16,480 nt of DNA from the NCBI GenBank assembly GCA_024281135.1, contig JAMXLG010000201.1:1-16480 (forward strand). The letters run 5' to 3'. Each line of letters opens with the position of its first letter. Position 1 is the stretch's first letter. The notes below the pieces were generated by a model. It did no database searches. It was given only the letters and a program-made list of their open reading frames with translations, and was not told the origin of the DNA. Made by a program: the position numbers and the translations under genes. Positions 1-6,349 of this stretch are shown here, piece after piece. The stretch comes from Vulcanimicrobiia bacterium. GTDB taxonomy: Bacteria > Eremiobacterota > Eremiobacteria > Baltobacterales > Baltobacteraceae.

Positions 1-422
1 CCTGCTTGCTCTTCGTCTCCCTCCTGGCCGCGCTCATCGCTCCGGTCGGAGCGGATCAAGTCTTCTCGACGGTCTCAACCGGGCCAATTCCTGTCCACGC
101 GACCCAGCCACCCTATCCGCTCGGCGATATCTATTATTCGCCCTGCGGCGGCTATGGCAACTATGGCGGCGGCAGCGGCGGTCGTGGCTTCGGCCGAGGC
201 ATGCGGGGCAACACGACCCTGACGGGTGAGCGCTTCTATCCTTTTGACATCAGCTCGAACGGGAACCGCATCGGAATCGGCCACGGCCGTAACGGTGGGT
301 ACGGCAACTCATCGGGCTTCGCGTACGGCAACAGCTTCGGGATGAATTGCTTCGGCCAGGGTTCCGGTGTGCGTCCTTCGCCGGCGCCGCACCGTCCGAT
401 TCCGGCGCCCTACGCGACTTGA
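1..422 (+). CDS. Gly-rich secreted protein, 5' end cut by window
   Basis: I do not recognise a family. The frame is open from the left edge. The first possible start, TTG at 6, lies inside a hydrophobic stretch (LLFVSLLAALIAPVGA) with no basic residues before it, so the true start is probably outside the window. That stretch looks like a signal peptide h-region with a plausible signal-peptidase I site after VGA. The mature part is small and low in complexity: two Gly/Tyr/Asn-rich segments with repeated GYGN-like units (about residues 47-66 and 90-118), a few Cys, and a Pro-rich tail. This composition fits an exported surface or matrix protein, but that is inference. It ends 2 bp before the end of the convergent multicopper oxidase gene. 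The composition could also be a by-product of GC-rich sequence, though the signal-like start argues for a real gene. Confidence 0.5.
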   Translation, partial: CLLFVSLLAALIAPVGADQVFSTVSTGPIPVHATQPPYPLGDIYYSPCGGYGNYGGGSGGRGFGRGMRGNTTLTGERFYPFDISSNGNRIGIGHGRNGGYGNSSGFAYGNSFGMNCFGQGSGVRPSPAPHRPIPAPYAT

Positions 423-424
423 CG

Positions 425-2308
425 CTACTGAACGCGGACCACTTGCATCATGCCTCGATCCTCGTGATGAAGCATGTGGCAATGGAAGACGAACGTGCCG
501 CGCGGCACGTGACGAAAGTCGAGCAGCACTCGCGTCACCGTCGGTTTTAACAGCGGGTAGTCCGCGTTTTTCGGATTGCGCATCGGTCGAGCCGGTCGCA
601 AAACGACGGTATCGAGAACCGCCGGTGCATCGTTTGTATCGAGTGCAACAAAGTCCATTTGATGAATGTGGAAGCTGTGCGTTTCCAGTGTCGCATTGAC
701 GAGGTACCACTCTTCGACAGTGCCTGCTTTTACTACGACGTCGGGCTTGGGTGCGGTTGACGCTGAAGCGTAAGCCGGCCAAAACGGCGCTTCGCGGAAA
801 TGCGGATCGTCAGTTTCCGTGATGTAATATTCGCTTTGGGCGCCTTTGCCGTTCATCGTCGGCAAAACGTACTCAGTATAGGTAAATGCGCGTTTGCGAA
901 TCGTCGAGCGGCGCGTTTGCACGTAACGCACGAGTGCCGCGGCGCTACTTTGCGCGGGAGTAATTGCAGTGCTCTTGAGTGTCGTCGGCGTCGCAACCGG
1001 CTCTCCACCACGCAGCACCAAGAGATCCCTGTTGATCTGCACCTCGTCGAACGGTCCGTTACAGTGGCGATCGGAATAGAGCGTGAGCGTTTCCCCGGGT
1101 TTCAATGAGAGTATCACGTCAATTCGTCCCGCCGGAATCAGCTCGGTGTGCATCGACGATTCGTACTGCGCGAACGGACTATTCGGGTCAGTTCCTACGG
1201 CGATGCCGTCGCGTGCAACGACGTTGAGCGGTAACATGCGCCCTTGCGCGTTGCGGAAATGTAGATATTCAATGCTGTCGGTGGTTCCGTTCAAGATGCG
1301 CAACACTTGCGGTTCATTGGCTGGAAGCGTCATCGTTGCGGGGGCGGAAACGCCGTTAACGGCCGTCGCAACTCCCGGACGATCGCCGCACATCGGTCCG
1401 TGTAACATGACGCTGCCTGCATGCAACGGAATCGTACTCGGCCATAACGGCGGATTGAACGGATCGTACGAGGGTTGCGGTGCAGGCTGCAGCGACGCCT
1501 CATGTGCAACCGCTGCCACGTAAAGGCCGGTGTCGTCATAGAGCGGTGCACTATCAAGCGTGGCGGGATAGCGATACGTTAGAATCACTGCGTGATCGTC
1601 AGTAGCCGGCAAGAGCGGCTTGCGAGGTTCCACGATCCACATGCCGGACAGACCGCCTCCGACCTCTTCTTCGGCGGCTCCGTGTGCGTGCGGATGATAG
1701 AAGTACGTCCCCGGCGGCTGCGTAGCCGGAACATCTATTGCAAACTCACACGCGTGCGCGCTCGTGCTCAACGTCGATAAAAACACATTCTCTTCATCCG
1801 CTGCGCCTTCGAATCCATGAAAGTGCATGTTCACGTCAGCAGCGCTCAGAGCCATCCGGCGCGACAGCGTCATGTGATTGAGATAGCCGACGAACGATCG
1901 CGGCTGCATGTCCGGCATCGCCGCGGGCGCGCATGGTTTTAGTTCGGAGGCTTTCATCGTCGCGCCGGGCGCAGGACCAGCAAGTTCGTTCACGATCCGC
2001 AGATCGAAGCGCTCGCCGGGATGCACTCGGAGAATCGGCGGAACGTTCTGAAGGGCACCGTCGACGGTGTACCGGTAGCAGAACAGATCACCTCGATGTG
2101 CTACGCGAAGGATGAGTTCAGATCGCCCGCGGTCGTCCTTTTGGAGCGACCAGACGGCAATCTGTGGCGGCTCCTGGGCCGCGCCGGGTGGAGCCGAGAT
2201 GCCGCAGGGATGCGGCCGGGAGCTATGAGCAGCCGGAACGCCTCGCACACCCGTGACGAGGACTAGCAACGCCGCTCCGACAAAAGCGGCAGCAGTCTTC
2301 TTCACCAC
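425..2308 (-). CDS. secreted multicopper oxidase
   Basis: The product is a 627-residue exported multicopper oxidase (laccase/CueO/bilirubin-oxidase superfamily), which oxidises a substrate at a type 1 copper and reduces O2 to water at a trinuclear cluster. All four copper motifs are visible: HFHG (H162, H164), HPHAHG (H207, H209), HSFHIH (H544, H547, H549) and HCHMLHHEDRGM (H609, C610, H611, H615, M620). The last gives the type 1 Cys and an axial Met. The N-terminus (MVKKTAAAFVGAALLVLVTG) is a signal peptide. The protein is longer than the usual 500 or so residues; the extra length lies before the first copper motif and in the middle domain. The start is GTG at 2308, with a second GTG directly after it and no clear Shine-Dalgarno site. 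The substrate cannot be told from sequence. The gene is divergent from rpmA. Confidence 0.93.
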   Translation of the reverse strand: MVKKTAAAFVGAALLVLVTGVRGVPAAHSSRPHPCGISAPPGAAQEPPQIAVWSLQKDDRGRSELILRVAHRGDLFCYRYTVDGALQNVPPILRVHPGERFDLRIVNELAGPAPGATMKASELKPCAPAAMPDMQPRSFVGYLNHMTLSRRMALSAADVNMHFHGFEGAADEENVFLSTLSTSAHACEFAIDVPATQPPGTYFYHPHAHGAAEEEVGGGLSGMWIVEPRKPLLPATDDHAVILTYRYPATLDSAPLYDDTGLYVAAVAHEASLQPAPQPSYDPFNPPLWPSTIPLHAGSVMLHGPMCGDRPGVATAVNGVSAPATMTLPANEPQVLRILNGTTDSIEYLHFRNAQGRMLPLNVVARDGIAVGTDPNSPFAQYESSMHTELIPAGRIDVILSLKPGETLTLYSDRHCNGPFDEVQINRDLLVLRGGEPVATPTTLKSTAITPAQSSAAALVRYVQTRRSTIRKRAFTYTEYVLPTMNGKGAQSEYYITETDDPHFREAPFWPAYASASTAPKPDVVVKAGTVEEWYLVNATLETHSFHIHQMDFVALDTNDAPAVLDTVVLRPARPMRNPKNADYPLLKPTVTRVLLDFRHVPRGTFVFHCHMLHHEDRGMMQVVRVQ

Positions 2309-2347
2309 ACTGTGTTACCAAGCGAGAGGCAGGGCGGGCAACGAGCT

Positions 2348-2389
2348 AAAGTCCCCCTTTTGTGGTCCTTGCGTCTCCCGGGGGCCTTT
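2348..2389. repeat. imperfect inverted repeat over rpmA promoter
   Basis: The left arm AAAGTCCCCC (2348-2357) and right arm GGGGGCCTTT (2380-2389) are complementary at 9 of 10 positions, 22 nt apart. The right arm fills the spacer between the proposed -35 and -10 boxes of rpmA; the left arm lies just upstream of the -35 box. It could be a regulator binding site or chance in GC-rich DNA. Confidence 0.35.
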
Positions 2390-2397
2390 GTTATACT
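2369..2397 (+). promoter_or_regulatory. predicted rpmA promoter, extended -10
   Basis: TTGCGT (2369-2374), a 17-nt spacer and TATACT (2392-2397) form a sigma-70-type promoter. TG at 2389-2390 gives an extended -10 element. Transcription would start at about 2404, only some 3 nt before the rpmA ATG at 2407, so the message would have almost no leader. No Shine-Dalgarno sequence lies before that ATG, which fits. Confidence 0.6.
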
Positions 2398-2406
2398 CTC
2401 CCGGCT

Positions 2407-2691
2407 ATGTTCGTTTTCGATCTGCAGCTTTTCGCGTCCAAGAAGGGCGCCGGTTCGACCCGTAACGGCCGCGATTCGAACGCCCAGCGCCTCGGCGTGA
2501 AGCGGTTCGGTGGTGAGCGCGTGCTCGCGGGCAATATCCTCGTGCGTCAGCGCGGCACCAAGTTCTATCCCGGCGAGAACGTCGGCATCGGTAAGGACCA
2601 CACGCTCTTCGCGCTGATCGAAGGCACCGTTGAATTCTCGTCACGCCGCAACAAGAAGCAGATCAACGTTCGTCCGCTCAGCGCTGCGTAA
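2407..2691 (+). CDS. rpmA: 50S ribosomal protein bL27
   Basis: This is ribosomal protein bL27, 94 residues, whose N-terminal tail reaches toward the peptidyl-transferase centre. The core is typical: [15 protein letters not shown] near residue 17, [20 protein letters not shown] (41-60) and [14 protein letters not shown] (62-75). The protein begins [14 protein letters not shown] instead of the short MA(H)KKG of many bacteria. This matches the extension in Firmicutes (for example LNLQFFA-SKKG in Staphylococcus), which the cysteine protease Prp removes after FA to expose the functional tail. ATG 2407 is chosen because it gives exactly this extension. An earlier in-frame GTG at 2362 would put the promoter inside the gene. 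Neither rplU nor prp lies directly upstream, where they normally sit. Confidence 0.97.
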   Translation: MFVFDLQLFASKKGAGSTRNGRDSNAQRLGVKRFGGERVLAGNILVRQRGTKFYPGENVGIGKDHTLFALIEGTVEFSSRRNKKQINVRPLSAA

Positions 2692-2714
2692 CGCGCTAGA
2701 GCTTTTTTAAATGC

Positions 2715-2744
2715 AGAGGGCCGATTGCGGCCCTCTTTCTATTT
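2715..2744 (+). terminator. intrinsic terminator after rpmA
   Basis: AGAGGGCCG (2715-2723) and CGGCCCTCT (2728-2736) form a perfect 9-bp stem with a 4-nt ATTG loop, followed by the U-rich stretch TTCTATTT. It lies 23 bp after the rpmA stop and 17 bp before the obgE ATG, so it either ends a monocistronic rpmA message or attenuates readthrough into obgE. Confidence 0.75.
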
Positions 2745-2753
2745 CTCACTCAC

Positions 2754-4019
2754 ATGCAATTCATCGACGAAGCAGCGATCACGGTAGCGGCCGGCAACGG
2801 CGGCGACGGCATTGTTGCATGGCGCCGTGAGAAGTACATTCCCAAAGGCGGTCCCGCGGGCGGCGACGGCGGCCACGGCGGCAGCGTCTATCTCGAAGCA
2901 ACGCCGGAACTCTCGACGCTCGTCGAGTTTCGTTTCAAACGGCAATTCGCAGCCGACGCCGGCAAGGCGGGCGGCCAATCAAATAAGTCCGGACGGAGCG
3001 GAGAAGACTTAACGATTGAGGTGCCTGTCGGAACGATCGTCTATCGCGCGATCGAAGGCAAATCCGAAGCGTTTCTCACGGATCTCGCGCATCCCGGCGA
3101 TCGCGTGCTGGTAGCCAAAGGCGGCAAAGGTGGTCTCGGCAATCAGCATTTTGCAACGAGCACGCGTCAAGCGCCACGCATCGCGTATCACGGTGAGCCG
3201 GGTGAAAAATGCAGCGTGCGTTTGGAACTTCGATTGCTCGCAGATTGCGGCGTCATCGGCGTTCCGAATGCCGGAAAATCCACGCTGCTCTCCGTCGTGA
3301 CCGCAGCGCGTCCGAAGATCGCTGATTATCCGTTCACGACGCTCGAACCGCAACTCGGCGTCGTGCGCGTCTCCGACGAAGAATCGTTCTTTATGGTCGA
3401 CGTACCGGGATTGATCGAAGGTGCTCATGAAGGCGCGGGACTCGGCGATCAATTTCTCAAGCACGTGGAACGCACGCGTGCGCTCGTTCATCTGCTCGAC
3501 GGCGCTAAGCCGCTCGACGAAATTCTTCACGACAAAGAAACGATCGAACGAGAACTCGGCGCGTGGAATCCGAAGCTGCTCGAAAAGCCCACGCTGCTTG
3601 TCGTAAGCAAGCTCGACTTACCCGATGCGCAAGAGCGCTTGCGCGAGTTACGCGAGCGCTTCCCCGACGTGCGAGGAATTAGTTCAGCAACACGCGAGGG
3701 CGTGCAAGATCTCGTCTACGCGATTTGGCAGACGATCAAAGACGCGCCGATGCCTGAGGTAGTGACACCACCACCCGCGCAGATCGAACTCGTTCCACGC
3801 GATGCATTCGTCATCACCCGTGAATCAGACGGTACGTTCGTGATCGCCGGCGAGCGCATCGAGCGGCTCGCGTCGATGACGAACTTCGATTCCGATGAGG
3901 CGCTTGCGCGCTTTGAACGAGCGCTTGCAAAGATGGGCGTCGAGAAGAAATTACGCGAACTTGGCGCAGCGGAAGGGGATACCGTCCGGATCGGGCAGTA
4001 CGAATTCACGTACTCATGA
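2754..4019 (+). CDS. obgE: Obg-family GTPase
   Basis: ObgE/CgtA is a large GTPase that binds the 50S subunit and links ribosome assembly to growth and stress. At 421 residues it has all three domains. The Gly-rich Obg fold covers about 1-160 (GGPAGGDGGHGG at 32-43, KGGKGGLGNQHF at 122-133). The G domain has G1 GVPNAGKS (169-176), switch I YPFTTLEP (192-199), G3 DVPG (216-219), G4 SKLD (285-288) and G5 SSA (310-312). A C-terminal OCT domain follows from about 345. The G4 motif has Ser where the usual NKxD has Asn. No Shine-Dalgarno site is visible before ATG 2754, and a terminator hairpin lies just upstream. The stop overlaps the nadD start as ATGA (4016-4019), so the two are translationally coupled. 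Confidence 0.97.
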   Translation: MQFIDEAAITVAAGNGGDGIVAWRREKYIPKGGPAGGDGGHGGSVYLEATPELSTLVEFRFKRQFAADAGKAGGQSNKSGRSGEDLTIEVPVGTIVYRAIEGKSEAFLTDLAHPGDRVLVAKGGKGGLGNQHFATSTRQAPRIAYHGEPGEKCSVRLELRLLADCGVIGVPNAGKSTLLSVVTAARPKIADYPFTTLEPQLGVVRVSDEESFFMVDVPGLIEGAHEGAGLGDQFLKHVERTRALVHLLDGAKPLDEILHDKETIERELGAWNPKLLEKPTLLVVSKLDLPDAQERLRELRERFPDVRGISSATREGVQDLVYAIWQTIKDAPMPEVVTPPPAQIELVPRDAFVITRESDGTFVIAGERIERLASMTNFDSDEALARFERALAKMGVEKKLRELGAAEGDTVRIGQYEFTYS

Positions 4020-4636
4020 AACTCGGCATCTTCGGTGGGACCTTTGATCCCATTCACAACGCGCATTTGTTCCTCGCTGAATCGGCGCGTCTCATGGAAA
4101 ACCTCGATCGTGTGCTCTTCGTGCCAACCAAGCTGCAGCACTACCGCAATTCGGCGATCGAGAGCGCGGAGCACCGGTGCGCGATGGTCCTCGGTGCAAT
4201 CGAATCAAATCCAGGCTTTGCGCTTGAAGATTCCGACCTTCGTCCCGATGCAACGGGCTACACTGCAGATCTGTTGCCGCGCCTCCACGCAAAATATCCC
4301 GGATCAACGTTTACGTTCATCATCGGCGCCGATTCGCTCGCGAATTCTACCTGGGAACGCTTCCCCGACGTCTTGGAGAATCTCGAGCGCTTCGTCATTG
4401 CTCCGCGCCCGGGCGTTCGCGGCGAAGCACTGCAACGCGTGATCTCCGCGGTTCCCAAGCACCTGCGCGAACGTATCGCCACGCTCAACATGCCGGAGCT
4501 TCCCGAGAGCGCGACGCTCATTCGAACGCTCCTCTCGCAGGGACGAAGCGTACGCTATCTCGTACCGGAGGCGGTATGGCAGTATATCGTTGCGCAAAAG
4601 CTCTACGGCATCACGCAAGACCCGGTCTTGCGTTAG
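4016..4636 (+). CDS. nadD: nicotinate-nucleotide adenylyltransferase
   Basis: NadD joins nicotinate mononucleotide and ATP to give deamido-NAD in the cytoplasm, a near-essential step of NAD synthesis. The 206-residue protein has the nucleotidyltransferase signature GGTFDPIHNAH (7-17), whose H14 and H17 form the HxGH-type motif with Ala in place of Gly. Its second signature near the C-terminus, ESATLIR followed by GRSVRYLVPEAVWQYI, matches the family's SSTxIR and YLVPxxVxxYI. The order obgE-nadD is conserved widely; rsfS usually follows. Here the next gene is a DUF3465 lipoprotein that starts 61 bp before the nadD stop. Confidence 0.95.
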   Translation: MKLGIFGGTFDPIHNAHLFLAESARLMENLDRVLFVPTKLQHYRNSAIESAEHRCAMVLGAIESNPGFALEDSDLRPDATGYTADLLPRLHAKYPGSTFTFIIGADSLANSTWERFPDVLENLERFVIAPRPGVRGEALQRVISAVPKHLRERIATLNMPELPESATLIRTLLSQGRSVRYLVPEAVWQYIVAQKLYGITQDPVLR

Positions 4637-5025
4637 TCTTCGCGGCAACGCTCGCCGCATGCAGCGGCGCAAACGATCCGCCGAACAACGGACGCATCTG
4701 CGCAGCGTATGCAAGCCAAGGTTCGGGCGGCGAAGTCGTTGCGAACGGCGTTATTAGCCATGTGCTCGGAACGCGGCGCGGTCCAAGCGGCGAACACGAA
4801 GGCTTCTTACTTAAGCTCGATGGCGATTGCGATCTGCTGCTGCGCGTCGAAACGAACGTAGATCTCACTGGTCCCGTTCCGCTACACGATGGCGAACGCG
4901 TCACCGTGAAGGGTGAATACGAATTCAACCCGATGGGCGGGGTCGTGCACTGGACGCATCACGATCCACGCGGACGGCACACCGGCGGATACGTGAAGAC
5001 CGATGACGGCACGGTCTATCAATAA
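4576..5025 (+). CDS. DUF3465 family lipoprotein
   Basis: This small exported protein (149 residues) matches the DUF3465 family through its C-terminal half: GEYEFNPMGGVVHWTHHDPRG at about 114-134, followed by RHTGGYVKTDDGTVYQ. Family members share the GEYEW-GGVIHWTH-DPxGRH-YQ pattern. Function is unknown; the fold is probably a small beta barrel. The N-terminus has a basic n-region, a hydrophobic core (LALVFAATLAAC) and a lipobox ending at Cys29, so it is probably a lipoprotein. The start is ATG 4576, with GGAGG at 4567-4571 spaced 4 nt before it. Both lie inside nadD, so the gene overlaps nadD by 61 bp in another frame. No better start lies after the nadD stop that would keep the signal peptide. 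Confidence 0.88.
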   Translation: MAVYRCAKALRHHARPGLALVFAATLAACSGANDPPNNGRICAAYASQGSGGEVVANGVISHVLGTRRGPSGEHEGFLLKLDGDCDLLLRVETNVDLTGPVPLHDGERVTVKGEYEFNPMGGVVHWTHHDPRGRHTGGYVKTDDGTVYQ

Positions 5026-5041
5026 CGCGGGCGACCTCGGC

Positions 5042-5560
5042 TCAAACGCTCTTGAGGATGCGTAAGACGGTTTCGATCGTGCGCCACGTTCGGGTTGTGG
5101 CCGGTACCCCGATCGCCGCATCGATTTTTCCAAGGTAAGAAATCGTCTTCATGTGCTTTCGATAAAAACCGAACACGAATGGTCCGTGGCGACCGACGAT
5201 GCGAACGTACCACTCTCCCTTTTCGGGAATCGAAATCGGCATCGCAGGCAGATGACGCGCCGGCGCGCATAAAACACTTACGAACGGAACCATATCGGCC
5301 GCTCGCGACGCGGGAAACGGATTACTCTCCTCGAGCGCTAGGACCTCGCGCGCATCACAAATAGCGACGTGCGTGTCGAACGGCAAGCGCTCGAGCAGTT
5401 CTTGCCGAAACGTTTCTCGAGAGACGCGCCCGCGCACCACATAGAGGCCTGTGGCTCCCACATTCACGACATCGTACGCCGCGAGCTCCTGTGCAAGGAG
5501 CGCCGGCCGAAACCGGCGGTGTCCGCCGACGTTGACGCCGCGAAGAAACGCTACGAGCAC
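5042..5560 (-). CDS. DUF1697 family protein
   Basis: The sequence starting (M)LVAFLRGVNVGG is typical of DUF1697, a family of about 175-residue cytoplasmic proteins of unknown function whose members begin xVALLRGINVGG. The middle (VVNVGATGLYVV) aligns with the family's region around TYIQSGNVVF, but with Ala-Thr-Gly in place of the usual QSGN. The C-terminal part contains SYLGKIDAAIGVPATTRTWRT, close to the family's TxRNWxT ending. GTG 5560 is chosen because it gives a 172-residue protein of family length and starts just where homology begins. The frame stays open to 5773, but that part only mirrors ridA. It overlaps the upstream RidA-like gene by 10 bp, so it is the last gene of the operon, and it converges on the DUF3465 gene 16 bp away. 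Confidence 0.85.
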   Translation of the reverse strand: MLVAFLRGVNVGGHRRFRPALLAQELAAYDVVNVGATGLYVVRGRVSRETFRQELLERLPFDTHVAICDAREVLALEESNPFPASRAADMVPFVSVLCAPARHLPAMPISIPEKGEWYVRIVGRHGPFVFGFYRKHMKTISYLGKIDAAIGVPATTRTWRTIETVLRILKSV

Positions 5561-5940
5561 TCCGCTATCGCTGCGATCGATACTTTGAGTCCGGGAACGC
5601 GCACCGGCAACTTTGCGCCTTGTCGTGCGGGCGGATTGCTCGGAAACCAGCGCATCCACTCCTCGTTCATCCCGGCAAAATCGTCCTCGTCGGCGAGTAC
5701 GACGGTAACGCTCACGATACCATCCATCGAACTGCCGGCAGCTTCGAGAATAGCCGCAATATTTGTTAGACATTGACGCGTTTGTTCTTGAATCGTCGTG
5801 CCGGTGATCTGCCCCGTTTGCGGATCCGCCGGTGCCGTGCCGGAGACGAATACCAAACCTGCGGCTTTTACTGCCTGGCTATACGTGGGCGGCGGCTTCG
5901 CCGCTTGTGTCGTCGAGACAATCTTGCGTGACATGTGCAT
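5551..5940 (-). CDS. RidA/YjgF/UK114-family protein
   Basis: The Rid family includes enamine/imine deaminases that clear reactive 2-aminoacrylate. This 129-residue protein has the family's YSQAV (20-24), VFVSGTAPADPQTG (30-43), the TRQCLTNIAAILEAAG helix (54-69) and NPPARQGAKLP (102-112), which holds the conserved Arg (R106) that binds the substrate carboxylate. The C-terminal strand reads VSIAAIA where RidA proper has IEIEAIA, so two conserved Glu are Ser and Ala. This suggests a divergent subfamily and uncertain deaminase activity. The start is ATG 5940, which overlaps the upstream cupin stop as TGATG; a second ATG at 5934 is also possible. The open frame up to 6138 has no family similarity and was not used. 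No ridA symbol is assigned because of the altered residues. Confidence 0.9.
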   Translation of the reverse strand: MHMSRKIVSTTQAAKPPPTYSQAVKAAGLVFVSGTAPADPQTGQITGTTIQEQTRQCLTNIAAILEAAGSSMDGIVSVTVVLADEDDFAGMNEEWMRWFPSNPPARQGAKLPVRVPGLKVSIAAIAECS

Positions 5941-6338
5941 CACTTCTTGCACGGTAGGTAGACGTCGAAAATCGTGTCGCCGACGGCGCGACCGTAGTGT
6001 GGTTCCGTGGCGAGACCTTGTAATACCGTTCCCGTCGGTAAAACGCGTTCTTTCGCACGCGCATGGTTCTTGTCGAAGCCGAGAACGAGCGTCCCCGATA
6101 GCACCGTATAGATCCCGTAGACGTTGTTGACGTGCCAAGGGTACACAAAACCATTCGGAAACTTGTTGCGAACGAGCACGTCACACCGATCTTGAGCTTT
6201 GCCTCGAAGGAATGCTTCCTGGGCACCGGCCGGAACGCCCTTTACCACTAGTGCGTGCCAGGGCACGTCCTGTGGCAACGTGTAAATCGATTGCGAGGCA
6301 ACAACCGCGGCGAGCAACAAGCTGTTGAAACCGATCAC
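5940..6338 (-). CDS. secreted cupin-fold protein
   Basis: A 132-residue protein with a signal peptide (FNSLLLAAVVASQ, about 4-16) and one small cupin domain. The section from GFVYPWH (63-69) to EPHYGRAVGDT (112-122) resembles single-domain cupins of the type PPHWHPADEHVTVLSG. Aligned that way, His69 and His114 remain, while the second His and the Glu of the metal site are Asn71 and Gly75, so metal binding is doubtful. No reaction can be assigned. The GTG at 6338 is preferred over the GTG at 6344 because AGGAGGT (6349-6343) sits 4-5 nt before it. That Shine-Dalgarno site overlaps the stop codon of the upstream permease. The stop overlaps the ridA-like start (TGATG). Confidence 0.8.
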   Translation of the reverse strand: MIGFNSLLLAAVVASQSIYTLPQDVPWHALVVKGVPAGAQEAFLRGKAQDRCDVLVRNKFPNGFVYPWHVNNVYGIYTVLSGTLVLGFDKNHARAKERVLPTGTVLQGLATEPHYGRAVGDTIFDVYLPCKK

Positions 6339-6342
6339 GGAC

Positions 6343-6349
6343 ACCTCCT
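6343..6349 (-). promoter_or_regulatory. ribosome binding site that sets the cupin start
   Basis: AGGAGGT on the minus strand lies over the permease TAG stop and 4-5 nt before GTG 6338. It is the strongest Shine-Dalgarno match in this operon and favours 6338 over 6344 as the start. Confidence 0.6.

Noticed and set aside
309..782. Minus-strand frame 309-782 as a gene
   Set aside because: It is a second reading frame over the multicopper oxidase C-terminus, Arg/Ser-rich with no motif; the oxidase copper motifs decide the frame.
2309..2345. TTGCCC and TAACAC as a promoter for the oxidase gene
   Set aside because: The -10 matches only 3 of 6 positions and the start would fall almost on the GTG; too weak to list.
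2362..2406. GTG at 2362 as an earlier rpmA start
   Set aside because: It would place the promoter inside the gene and add 15 residues with no L27 similarity; ATG 2407 gives the known Prp-type extension.
4035..4442. Plus-strand frame inside nadD
   Set aside because: It is in another frame of nadD, Arg/Ser-rich, with no motif or start signal.
5561..5773. 71-residue N-terminal extension of the DUF1697 gene
   Set aside because: It is Arg-rich, lies antisense-frame over ridA and matches no family; GTG 5560 starts where homology begins.
5941..6138. N-terminal extension of the RidA-like gene
   Set aside because: It is an Arg/Ser-rich shadow of the cupin gene; the TGATG junction gives a family-length protein.
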